Positions 49,621 through 59,919 of a DNA stretch of 64,000 nucleotides are shown one piece after another; within the stretch, counting starts at the first letter, position 1, and each line of letters begins with the position of its first letter. Made by a program: the position numbers and the translations under genes. The notes beneath the pieces were generated by a model that saw nothing but the letters and a program-made list of their open reading frames with translations, had not been told where the DNA came from and made no database searches. Origin of the DNA: Morella rubra (lineage: Eukaryota; Streptophyta; Magnoliopsida; Fagales; Myricaceae); assembly GCA_003952965.2 (NCBI GenBank), contig CM025854.1, positions 1,016,730 through 1,080,729 of the forward strand, given 5' to 3'.

Positions 49621-50289
49621 CAACCATAAAAAAAAAAAATTCCAGTCCCTAACTCTCAACATGTTCAGCAGTGCTGAACTGCTTCAGGCAATCCTCCAAA
49701 GTAGAAACCAACCCAAGAAAGCCGCCCAGAGGAACCATCGTGTCGAGAGCACCGGAGGACTCAGAAGAGCAGGTTACAAAGTAGAAGTAAGACACAACAA
49801 GATAACATCTGTGTGTAGAGAAGAGTGGATGAAAATACTATGGCACCCCACAACTTCCAGAGAACAACAGAGATATATCGAGTCTGATCAAATGATGGGT
49901 CAAAAAATTTTAATACAAATGATCTAACCTCAAATTAGCATACAAATGCTTCATACTGAACATAAATCATGGAGCGTGCCATCATATCGCTAGTACAATT
50001 TCTCTGTCGAGTCAATCATGGGTTGACAGAGGCAAACCTAGAAAAGATTAATAACTCCACAGGTGAAATCTCCATTCGCATCCAGCATTTCACTCAAAAC
50101 TATGTCTCTCTATCTCGATATATTTCTAATAGAAAATTGTGCAATAAGCCTTCCTAGGACAAATATTATGAAGCACTGAATTTGTCAGTGCAGAATTGTA
50201 AAGGGTACCGTCATCAAAATCACAGAGCCACAACTAAATCGGTGATGAAACAGCAGTTGGGAGAAAGATTCTGGCTAGAGTAGGGCCAG
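49621..50289. other. Unassigned sequence before the 1000-N gap
   Basis: From about 49640 the composition changes and I no longer see the mirror of the left flank; CLASP exon 1 would be expected next and is absent. One 88-codon open frame begins near 49661 but I recognise nothing in it. The segment may be the start of a different contig. Confidence 0.4.
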
Positions 50290-51289
50290 NNNNNNNNNNN
50301 NNNNNNNNNNNNNNNNNNNNNNNNNNNNNNNNNNNNNNNNNNNNNNNNNNNNNNNNNNNNNNNNNNNNNNNNNNNNNNNNNNNNNNNNNNNNNNNNNNNN
50401 NNNNNNNNNNNNNNNNNNNNNNNNNNNNNNNNNNNNNNNNNNNNNNNNNNNNNNNNNNNNNNNNNNNNNNNNNNNNNNNNNNNNNNNNNNNNNNNNNNNN
50501 NNNNNNNNNNNNNNNNNNNNNNNNNNNNNNNNNNNNNNNNNNNNNNNNNNNNNNNNNNNNNNNNNNNNNNNNNNNNNNNNNNNNNNNNNNNNNNNNNNNN
50601 NNNNNNNNNNNNNNNNNNNNNNNNNNNNNNNNNNNNNNNNNNNNNNNNNNNNNNNNNNNNNNNNNNNNNNNNNNNNNNNNNNNNNNNNNNNNNNNNNNNN
50701 NNNNNNNNNNNNNNNNNNNNNNNNNNNNNNNNNNNNNNNNNNNNNNNNNNNNNNNNNNNNNNNNNNNNNNNNNNNNNNNNNNNNNNNNNNNNNNNNNNNN
50801 NNNNNNNNNNNNNNNNNNNNNNNNNNNNNNNNNNNNNNNNNNNNNNNNNNNNNNNNNNNNNNNNNNNNNNNNNNNNNNNNNNNNNNNNNNNNNNNNNNNN
50901 NNNNNNNNNNNNNNNNNNNNNNNNNNNNNNNNNNNNNNNNNNNNNNNNNNNNNNNNNNNNNNNNNNNNNNNNNNNNNNNNNNNNNNNNNNNNNNNNNNNN
51001 NNNNNNNNNNNNNNNNNNNNNNNNNNNNNNNNNNNNNNNNNNNNNNNNNNNNNNNNNNNNNNNNNNNNNNNNNNNNNNNNNNNNNNNNNNNNNNNNNNNN
51101 NNNNNNNNNNNNNNNNNNNNNNNNNNNNNNNNNNNNNNNNNNNNNNNNNNNNNNNNNNNNNNNNNNNNNNNNNNNNNNNNNNNNNNNNNNNNNNNNNNNN
51201 NNNNNNNNNNNNNNNNNNNNNNNNNNNNNNNNNNNNNNNNNNNNNNNNNNNNNNNNNNNNNNNNNNNNNNNNNNNNNNNNNNNNNNNNN
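50290..51289. other. 1000-N scaffold gap
   Basis: Exactly 1000 Ns, a conventional fixed-length scaffold gap, so the true distance is unknown. Confidence 0.99.
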
Positions 51290-54176
51290 TGGTACCTGTG
51301 GTTTGATGTCACGGCTTACATGGTTTATGAGTAAAAATAATCGAGATGAAGATGCTTACATTGACGGCCTTCCTAATGACTTAGGAAGAAGTTACCATAT
51401 TGATCGGCCTTCCTAACCCGTGAGGGTCACCGCCATTCAGAAATCAAAAACTGCCTGCTTAATTCCTATTTAGTCCACAAAGAGTGTTGTGTGTAGCATT
51501 AACTTTCTTTGCCATTTGACAAGCTCCGAGTCCTCTTCATTCCCTAATGGGCAGAAGAACCCAATTGAGATGCAGTTCACTCAAAGGGATTTTATGTAGC
51601 TTTCAGGGAGATTGTTTCCCTAATATGGCTTGTAAATACCATGATTGCAATAAAAAAAACATGGATATTAGTTTCGGGCATGATAAAAAAAAAAAAAAAA
51701 AAACAAACTTTGTTTAATCAAACTCAATAGCCAGTTAAGAAAGTGGTAAATAAATGATTTTATGGTACGATCTCATAATACAGCAAGTAATCGAAGGTCC
51801 ATCTCAACTACTAGTAACAATTGAATCAGTTACAAGATGTAAAGAGATGTTAGAACTTCAAAGTCATCAGTTATATCAAAAGCTTAAACTGATATAAACA
51901 AGTGAATTTAAATCATTAATCAATCTTCCAACAACCTATTTAGATTCGAAGTGTCAACCTCCGATTACCCTTTCCTATCATGCCTGTTTCTCTTTAAAAA
52001 AAGAAAGAAAAAAAAGAGTAAAATATTCCTAGGAACTCAAAGATAGACCAAAACTATTCCTGTTGAGTTCAGAACAACATTGTTATGAGGAACTCTGGAC
52101 GTGATACCTGCAGGTTTCACTCATGAGTCATGACCCCTTCCTAAGAGAATAGAAGTTCGCATCAGCCAAGATAGGGTATGAAGTTTCAGAGGGTTTAGTC
52201 TTCTCTTGAAAACACGACCATGGCAGACCAACCTACTTTTTGATTTATGTCCCAACCCAAGAAGAAAAAAGCGTATCAAAATAGAGGAAAATGAACAAGT
52301 ATAAAAAGCAGAGGTTCGAAAAAGCATTTACCCATAAAATCATAACTGGCTGCCCACCAAGATTAACTCACATAGGAAACTCTACTCTCACCTTTCTTCT
52401 TTACCCACTCCCTCCTGCAGCATTGCCACTCAATTTGAATCTCTGTGGCAGTAAATCAACCTATGACAAGATATCGCTGCTAAAAAAAGTTATTTCTCAG
52501 CCCTTTTGTAGTCCTTGTACTAAGAACAATGCTTGATTCACCGTTAGCTATCTTTGCAAATCACACACGGGTCACCAGCCCTTCTTACAAACACTTGAGG
52601 GACACCAGTACCTCTTAAGTACAAACAAAAGCAAGAATCTTATGGGTAAAATTAAAGCAGCCAGCTTTCAAGCTTTGCAAGAGACAAGAAGAAAATACAA
52701 GCAGTTACAAAAATATTTTGTGATAGGTAATAATAGAGGGTCTTGTTTGACTATTATAAAGAGAAGGACACCACTACATTGCAACAGAAAAACATGCCTA
52801 AATACTCCCATCCAACTCAACAGGTCAGACCTCGATCTTTTTATTGTCATTTTTCTTCTTTCTCCTCTTCATTAGTGAGTTCATTCATCTCATGCCATAC
52901 TAGTCACATAGAAACCGCAATGTCAACCAAGCTTGGAGGTAATTGGTTTCTATATATATGAGTGAACAGTGGCAGTGCTTTCTCTGCATTATCCAATGTT
53001 TGACAATATGAAAATATCTTCGAGCCCACTTTAGAATTCCACCATCTGCCCCCATGCCTTCCTTTTCTTGTCCACAATATAACCTTCAGGAAAACTATAC
53101 CCTCATAAACTCGTATTCAATGTAATTTTTCACTGTCACAACTTCGGTCACTGGTTCAAAAGTTTAAGGGAATAATAGAATCTATAACTCTTCAATTCAA
53201 CCAGCTGTTCAAAACTAAAGAAACAGACCTCGCAGCTTGCCAGATGAAGAGTTAGGTTTTTCTACGCACTCCACTGAGAATCAAAGTTCCCAAGTGACCT
53301 AAGTCTCACATACCTCAATCCAACACAACAAACGATTCATCCTAACAGCTACTGTCCCCTAACTCTCAACCTCCTCTTGTCCATAATCCATGTCCTTCAC
53401 ACTGTACTCAATTTGATAATGACAATAATAGGAAAAAGACTTTGAATGAACTGCAACGTTTAGCATTAAACAATCATTACAAATCAAGCATAATATGTGC
53501 CAATGAGCTTTAGCTCAGATGGCACCTCCTCCCTTTGGGGAGGGATAGATCCGGGGGTCCCCCCACCTCCTCAGGCTTGAATTTGCCTAGAAAAAAAAAA
53601 ATCAAACATAGTATGTGACCACGGACTGTGCAAGGAAAAATGCTTGGCATTAAACAATCATCAATGGTGACTTGTTAAACCCACATAATATGCTAAAGCA
53701 GTTAATCACAAACTACCATGCAAAAGTCATTCATCAGCTCACCGAAACAGAACCCATATTATGAAAATCATTCAGGGAAGTTTTAGCCAAAAGTTTTGGC
53801 ACCTGAATCTTCACCTGAAGTGACGAAAATCAATTACTCCCTCTCACATTCAGTTTATAATCACAAAATTTCGAGTTCAACTTCTCGATTTAGCTAATGA
53901 AAATACATCACATAGAGGTATGTGAGGAATCAAAATACATCAGTGCGATGTTAAATCGCGTGGTTTTATACCCGAAAAGAAGACAACAAAAAAATCCTAG
54001 GACTAACAAGGAAAATTTATTGGAGAGATCCCAAACCCTAGAAGCACATAACGAAATGAAATCCTCTCTCCGTCTTCTCCCTGAATCCACATATCCTAAG
54101 TGATATAAACTCACAGATTAAGTTGAAGATCGATGCCCAATGGTATCAGACCCGACCCGAGATTGTGTTGTTTGGG
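51290..54176. other. Intergenic region right of the scaffold gap
   Basis: No convincing gene. It contains an A homopolymer near 51690, a SINE at 53500-53600, and a short direct repeat GCATTAAACAATCAT near 53464 and 53646. The small open frames at 52121-52961 are scattered on both strands and show no domain. Confidence 0.45.
53500..53600 (+). mobile_element. tRNA-derived SINE with target-site duplication
   Basis: A 101-bp insertion with an A-box-like TAGCTCAGATGG (53511-53522), a weak B-box-like GGCTTGAATTTGCC (53574-53587) and an A10 tail (53591-53600). It is flanked by 17-bp near-identical direct repeats at 53483-53499 and 53601-53617 (15 of 17 matching). These are the marks of a pol III-derived SINE inserted by target-primed reverse transcription. 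Confidence 0.7.
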
Positions 54177-54491
54177 TCACTTCAGGGGCTGGGGCGGTGT
54201 GCCGAGGAGGCTGGCCTGTTGGAGCTCGAGCTCATTGAACTGCTGCTCGCGGTCCATCTCGATGATGAGCGGCACCACCAAGATCAGGAAGGTCGTACCG
54301 GCGATCCACGCGGCTTTGCCAGTGCTCTTCAGGAGCTTCTTGGTCACAACCGCGGCGTCACAAGCCGCCTGCCTGCCACGAGACACGATGGGGGACCCGG
54401 TCAGCTTCGAGATTATGCCCCCGTTGGCTTCGCTCCTTGGAGCCCGCCTCTCCGGCAGGGATACTCCACCTTTTCGGGGTTGCGACGCCAT
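54177..54491 (-). CDS. TOM9-2: TOM9/TOM22-like mitochondrial import receptor subunit, 104 aa
   Basis: Single-exon gene for the plant TOM22 homologue, a tail-anchored component of the TOM complex in the outer mitochondrial membrane. The protein begins MASQPRKGGVSLPERRAP. It has a conserved region IVSRGRQAACDAAVVTKKLL (about residues 35-54), then the transmembrane segment KAAWIAGTTFLILVVPLIIE (about 59-78), then MDREQQFNELELQQASLLG facing the intermembrane space. The short N-terminal cytosolic domain, lacking the acidic receptor domain of fungal Tom22, is usual in plants. The open frame extends 46 codons upstream, but the ATG at 54491 fits the family start and length (about 95-105 aa). Confidence 0.93.
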   Translation of the reverse strand: MASQPRKGGVSLPERRAPRSEANGGIISKLTGSPIVSRGRQAACDAAVVTKKLLKSTGKAAWIAGTTFLILVVPLIIEMDREQQFNELELQQASLLGTPPQPLK

Positions 54492-54720
54492 ATCGAGAGA
54501 GTGTTTGTGAGTGCGGCAGTGCACGCGCGCGCGAGACAGGTAGGTGGCCGAACCGCTGAAAGGGACGGACCGAAGGCCGAAGGGTTTTAGCTTCAAAGAA
54601 AGGGTTTGGGCAAACAGCACTCCTAACAAATTTTCATATAAAAGTCTACAGCAATTTTTTTTGTGGGTTTCTAATTGAAAAGAAAATAACTAAAGGGCAA
54701 GAGAAGAATATTCAGGTTGA

Positions 54721-54981
54721 CTAGAAAAGAGCCAAGGAATATTCAGACCACCTCTGCTTTCCTAAAAATCGGGACGACGGAAGAAAAGAAAAAAAAAAAA
54801 AAAAAGAAAAAAGACAAGACAAATAAGATCCCAGCATCAACGGCAGAGATCCAACCTCAACTTCAGCTACAGTAGAACCGTCTCCAGGACCCCACCCAGC
54901 CCTCCACAAATACAGAATCTGCTTCTCACATGCTGCAGTCTGTCCCACGTACTTGTTCCAACTTCTCAAGGACGCTGCCAT
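54721..54981 (-). CDS. Possible small ORF, 86 aa, unrecognised
   Basis: ATG at 54981 in a good context (CCATGG). The N-terminal part MAASLRSWNKYVGQTAACEK followed by QILYLWRAGWGPGDG has a coding-like composition, but the C-terminal part runs into a long Phe tract from an A/T homopolymer. I do not recognise it. It may be a true first exon whose continuation is missed, or chance. It lies between TOM9 and the divergent gene at 55443. Confidence 0.2.
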   Translation of the reverse strand: MAASLRSWNKYVGQTAACEKQILYLWRAGWGPGDGSTVAEVEVGSLPLMLGSYLSCLFSFFFFFSFLPSSRFLGKQRWSEYSLALF

Positions 54982-55442
54982 GGTGCCATGTTTCAGCTCA
55001 GGAATTCGGAATCCCTTCTTGGTTTTCAAGTGAAGAAACGGAAATGGCACTTTTCAGTAGCACGTGGTGGTCGTTGCTTCTGTACGAGTCTTAACCTGGC
55101 CTGCTCCTCAAGTACAGACGTTGCTTATTCAATGTGCATAGCCAGATAGCCTTCATGTTCTCAAGAAGCAAGCATCATGTTCTCCAGAAGAGAAGCCATA
55201 TATATCTGTCTACGCTTCCTTCATACATTTACCAGCGTTTGCTATTTGTTACATTTCCATGCAGTCCTTTCCTTTTCGGCACGGAAGAAGTGAGTACTCG
55301 CATGTGGGGGTTTCGATTCTTGTGTTTCCAGGAACCTTTTTGTTTGCTAAGCTATATAAGCTTTTCTTCTTCCTCTTGGAAATTTGTTTCTCAGCTGGTT
55401 TTTTTGTTTCTGGATTTTGAAGTATATCCAACCGTGAAGGTG

Positions 55443-56510
55443 ATGGTGCACGAACAAGATCATGATCAGATCCCAGTTCCCCCCAGAAATGATACTGGAA
55501 TATCATTGCTGTTTCTGAGGACCTCAGAAATCCTATCCAAACAAGGTAGCTGTTGCCTTCTCCTTCCATTTTCCATTTGCAGAGACTCCTATATCCATTA
55601 TTCCATGGTAAAGTTAGGTTCACAAGATTTTTGTTGCAATTAATTGTCACTTTAATGCAAGAGAAGTATATATGCCTGTGAAAAATATTGCCTTAAAAGA
55701 GCAGAACAATGAAGCTTATAGTGGTGATAGAGTTATTGAATCTGTGATCATATATTTGAGACAGCTAAGGACAATCAGAACCATTCCTCACCATCTCCAG
55801 CCAGAATTACAAAGGTTCATGTACCAAACTCTCGAGGACAATCAAATTCTGCATGCCAAGGTAGAAGTCCTACTTCTTTTCTCTTTTTTCTGTCCCCCCC
55901 TTTTCTTTTGTAAAATAATTCAACAAAAGAAAGAGTGGAGTAGATGAGATGTCTTTCAAACAGAACATACTTACAAGAACAAACATGTTAAGATATTCAT
56001 TTAGCAAATGGAACATTTTTCTTCTCAGGATCAACAAAGAACATTGATGGGACTAATAAGAACACCAGACACAATATCAAAGCTAATCCAGCCTTGCGTC
56101 CTCGTGCTGTCCTGTCTAGTCCAGGTAATCTGATTTGCTTTGTTGTTGCATTTCTGCATTTCTGGACCTGACCTCACCTGTTGAATTAATTGAAGTCTTG
56201 TGTGTGACAATTTGACAAGTCAATGAGATAATTGTGTTCTGTTCCACCGGCCACAAGATATATAGGCCTTGTTTGATTTTCTAAAACCCCTGCCTCCATG
56301 GTTTTTCTTTCTTCAGATAATGATGGCATGATTGGAAGTAGAAACAGATTCTTGGAAGATAAATCGTCCAAGTCTATAAAAGTGAAGCTGCCTGCTCAAG
56401 CTAAGATCATGGATAATCAGGTGAAGGCAGCAAGACTTTTGAACACAAAAGAAGGTTCCAAAGAAATATCAGAAGATAAGAGCAGTCTTACACTAAAGCA
56501 AAATGCATGA
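55443..56510 (+). CDS. Uncharacterised plant protein, about 180 aa, four exons
   Basis: Exons 55443-55545, 55700-55860, 56040-56124 and 56317-56510 join in phase with GT-AG introns to give 543 nt. The protein starts MVHEQDHDQIPVPPRNDTG and includes a helical block GDRVIESVIIYLRQLRTIRT, then HHLQPELQRFMYQTLEDNQI. A basic region follows (ANPALRPRAVLSSPDNDG), and the Lys/Ser-rich tail ends SEDKSSLTLKQNA. No signal peptide, membrane segment or catalytic motif is visible. The acceptor of exon 3 (ACAAAG before 56040) was chosen because it alone keeps the downstream frame open; the stronger-looking CTCAG at 56028 would lead to a stop. The start codon is also an inference. The function is unknown. 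Confidence 0.6.
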
Positions 56511-57200
56511 ACTTGCAATCCAAGAACAGAAGCCACTTCACAGAGAAGGAATATAAGCCTGAAGCCGATGTGAATTTCAACCCCTTTTACTGAATTGAGC
56601 TTGTACTCAGCATTTTGCAGTTTCGTGTGAAATTTATTGTTCTCTCTTCTTCTGCCAATCTTTTTCTTTCCTTTTTTTTTTTTTTCATTTGCCCCTTTCT
56701 TTTGGTAGTTAACAGTTCACATTTGTTCTTCTTGATCTTTGGTTTCCAGATTTTCTTCTGTAATCTATATTGCTTCTGCATTGATAAACTTCTTCACGGC
56801 TGGGTGATTATTACGACGACAACGACAGCGGATAAAAATAAAGATGGGGGTTGGTCATGTTGACATAAAAAATAGCACTGGTAAATCTGCATTTAGATTT
56901 CCATCTTCAAAAAATCTCAAACTCAAAAACTGGTAGAATTTTTTTAAAACCAATTATTTTATTAAATTATTGCTCGAAATTTTCAAAATTTTTAATCTAA
57001 ATCAAACATCAAGAAATGTGTCTTTTTTAAAAAGCTAGCTCCGTGTGTCTTTACATGACTATAATTAAAGTCAAGGATAAATATACTTTACACTCGCCAT
57101 AAATGATAATTTAATCAACACAATTTTTTAAGATAGTGACTATTCTTTAAGAGTAAAATTGTAATTTTATCTATCAAAAATCATATTATATGGTGTTAAG
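56511..57200. other. 3' flank of the four-exon gene and AT-rich intergenic DNA
   Basis: The first few hundred bases, T-rich with long T tracts near 56676, are probably the 3' UTR. The rest is AT-rich and holds nothing I can support. Confidence 0.4.
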
Positions 57201-57279
57201 ACCTCATATTTAGATAACACATCTATGAATAAAAACTAAATACCTCATATTTGGAGAATACATCTATGAATAAAAATTT
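57201..57279. repeat. Imperfect tandem repeat, period 41 bp
   Basis: ACCTCATATTT followed by CATCTATGAATAAAAA occurs at 57201 and again at 57242, with several mismatches between the units. Confidence 0.7.
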
Positions 57280-57288
57280 TCTTTTGAA

Positions 57289-58387
57289 CCCACTCGAGTA
57301 GCTCAAATGGTAGAGGGTAAGGGTGAGTACCAGGAACGGATGGAATCTAAATGGGCCGGTTTCGGCTCCGGTACCCATCGGAACCAGAATGAACATCGGA
57401 ACCAAGAATTTCATTCTGGTTCCATTCTAAAATAAAATTAAAATTTCCAGAAATGGAATCCAGAATTTCCAGTTCCATTAGTGGCCTAAAGGCTCAGATT
57501 TTGCTTTTGGCCCTTTTAAGCATTTTGGGTCGGGAAATGGACTGTTTTTTTTTTTCCCGTGTTATACAGTTTCATAAGACAAAGAGAATACATATTTTTA
57601 AGCATATCATTCCATCAAAAGGAAAAAAATTGCATCCAATCATTCCATTAGATAATCAATTTATAATCTTAAACATGAGATAATCTAAATCGTAATCTAA
57701 ACAGGGGACAAAAATTACATGAATAGACTTGTACACAATTCTTGTGTTACACGTGTTAAAACGAAAGGCCTAAACTACCCATACTATTCCAAAAACACAT
57801 GAATGAAGAACATTTTACCTGTCTACTCAACAAATTTCAAAGAATTAGACTGCACATAATAATTTAGTCTAGACTAGACCTTCCTCTAATATAGTGGACT
57901 TTAAACCCTAAAGCAAATTAAAATCCCGAATAAAATTAACAAACCCTAAAGCAATTTAAAAACAAAATACAACATTTACAAAACTAAAATTAACAAACCG
58001 TTAATGAGAGATTTGGCTACCAAAACTCAATTGACGGCAACAACCCGCACGTGCGAGAGAGATTTCGGGGGGCAGGCTGACAACAGAGGGAGGGACAGAG
58101 GGTGGGGGCTAGGATGACAATGGTGGGCGACGCGAGTGGGGGTTGGGGGGGCAACGGGTTGTTTTAATTTTTTGGCTTGAAGTTTTGATTTTTTGGCTTG
58201 AAGTTTTGAAGAAAGACTCAAGTTCGAATGAACTTCAGTCATGCGTGACTTGGGTCGTTTTGAATAGGCCGAATTCTAGCACCAGAACTAGATTCATAAT
58301 ATTTTCACATCCTTAATAGCGGGGGACCCTTTGAGTGTGGGTCAGGCGTACATTAAAAGGTTCAAATCACCACTTGCGCAAAAAAAT
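57289..58387 (+). mobile_element. tRNA-derived SINE, split by a later insertion
   Basis: The left part has an A-box-like TAGCTCAAATGG (57299-57310). The right part resumes after the 57318-58315 insertion and contains a B-box-like GGTTCAAATCACC (58359-58371), then a short A run near 58380. Read together, the flanks make a continuous tRNA-related SINE of about 100 bp. It differs from the one at 53500, so more than one SINE group is present. Confidence 0.5.
57318..58315. mobile_element. hAT-like non-autonomous element, about 1 kb
   Basis: The ends are TAAGGGTG (57318) and, inverted, TAAGGATG (ending 58315), matching 7 of 8. It is flanked by imperfect 8-bp direct repeats GTAGAGGG (57310-57317) and ATAGCGGG (58316-58323), 6 of 8 matching. 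Short terminal repeats with an 8-bp target duplication fit the hAT superfamily. The interior has GGAACC-rich sequence near 57350-57420 and a duplicated TTTTTTGGCTTGAAGTTTTGA near 58170-58210. No transposase is visible. The insertion interrupts the SINE and is therefore younger. Confidence 0.45.
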
Positions 58388-58803
58388 CCACGACTTAAAA
58401 TGATGGGATAGTTAGTCTCCCTCTAAAGTTTTTCATGACGTTAAACTTAATTTATATGAATATTAAGTCAAATCTGTCCAAACTCAATATACGCGAATGA
58501 GTGTTCGGATTTTACTTATTACCCAAGTCCTAAAAAAAAAAACTGTCTTTTGACATTTATCTTGGGTCAAGCTGGGAGTTGCAAAAATTGACCCAAAGTC
58601 AGGGCCCGGTAAAAACCCAACAAATCGTGTGTTGTTACCTCAATCATTAGCCACGAACTCTATCGCACGCACTTTCACTGCCACGAGGCCCATTTGTTTT
58701 GTTATCCCAGTCGGCCCAGACCAAACGATCTCCATTTATCAACGGCCGAGATCCAAGTCCAGCGTCTGTTGCTATGGTCCCGCCCACATCGCGCCTTCCA
58801 CGA
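58388..58803. other. PRP39 upstream region
   Basis: Non-coding DNA between the split SINE and the PRP39 TATA box. It probably includes the promoter; no other element is clear. Confidence 0.4.
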
Positions 58804-58810
58804 TATAAAA
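58804..58810 (+). promoter_or_regulatory. Candidate TATA box for PRP39
   Basis: TATAAAA lies about 120 bp upstream of the donor site of a leader intron. This is a plausible distance for a start near 58835. The non-coding first exon would then end at 58929 (CTAAG before GTATTC). Confidence 0.5.
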
Positions 58811-58929
58811 TCTGCACCCCTCATCCATTGCCCTACTGCCACTGCAAAATTCGCAAAACCTCAATCCAGAAACATCTGAAGTCGAATCCAGAGCTCTCTG
58901 CAAACCACTCTGTTTTCTCTCTTCCTAAG

Positions 58930-59877
58930 GTATTCCTCCACGTCGTTGCTTTTTCGTCCACTTCAGTGTCGTATACTTGTGGTTTCAATTAGGGTTTAGC
59001 TTTGCGAGACGAAACCCTAGGTTTATGACTTAGGTGTGAAAGCATTGGAGCTACCTATTGTTTCCATTTTTTAAAAATTTTAGTTAACACTACGCCGGAA
59101 TCTTCTCAGTTGCTGAGTTCTCTCGGTGGTTCTGAATTTTAGATTCTAATCATGCTCCTATCCGTAGAATCGAGGAAATCACCTGGGGTTTAGTAGTGCA
59201 TTAATCAGGATTATGGAAAACGCTGAGTATTTATTGTGATTTACACGTGAACATATGGTTTACCTTTTTTTGTTTCCCTAGGCAAATGGTTTTGAAGTGT
59301 AAGTATATGTAACTTTGGTATTTGCTTTCCGTCCGTAACTGCCACTACACCATTTTTGTTAACCACTTGACCTCAACTGCTGCTCTTTACTAAGTCTCAC
59401 CCTGTTACCACGGACGGAATGGGACCAGCTGAGATAATGTGAGAGTGGTTCAATTTTGGGTCTGATAAAGGCCAATTGTTTGGCAAAAGACAGTGGTTCA
59501 TGTTAGTCGTATATTCACAATGGTTGGTCATAATTTTCCTAGCCTGAGATAAGGTGAGACTAGCTTGAGCTTGGTTTGATTGACTTAGCTAAGAGGATTG
59601 AAAAGCTACGAACAACACTAGCTTGACCTAGTCTGTTAACCTACCCAATTTTTCTGCCCCTAACCTGCCCAGCTGCCACTCTCCCCCAACATCCTTCTTA
59701 TACCTTTCCAATTTAATTTTTAATGTATTCACGGGTTAGTTTTGGAATGCCCTTTTCTTGTTTTGGTCGAACAATTGAAGCAAAAGCTTCCAGATGGGGT
59801 TTGAATTGAATACTTGTTGCTTTGGGGTTATGTATGCTTTTCCTGTTTATTTACAGCGCTATGTTTTTCTTTTGTAG
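58930..59877 (+). other. Leader intron of PRP39 (inferred)
   Basis: GT at 58930 follows a CT-rich leader exon and AG at 59876-59877 follows a T-rich tract. The 948-bp span has no coding content and sits just before the PRP39 ATG at 59920. Leader introns are common in plant housekeeping genes. Confidence 0.55.
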
Positions 59878-59919
59878 CCTGTCCGTGTATACTGCCAAGT
59901 AATAATCTGTTACTTAGGC

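Noticed and set aside
40496-49927. Several 60-100 codon open frames in 40.0-49.6 kb and just after
   Set aside because: They arise in insertion-rich noisy sequence that mirrors introns, spacers and LRR exons in scrambled frames; none has a domain.
50275-51312. A 345-codon minus-strand open frame
   Set aside because: It is open only because it consists of the 1000-N gap; no real sequence supports it.
53511-53522. A tRNA gene (A-box TAGCTCAGATGG); likewise at 57299
   Set aside because: No cloverleaf, anticodon arm or acceptor pairing can be drawn; target duplication and A tail mark the first as a SINE.
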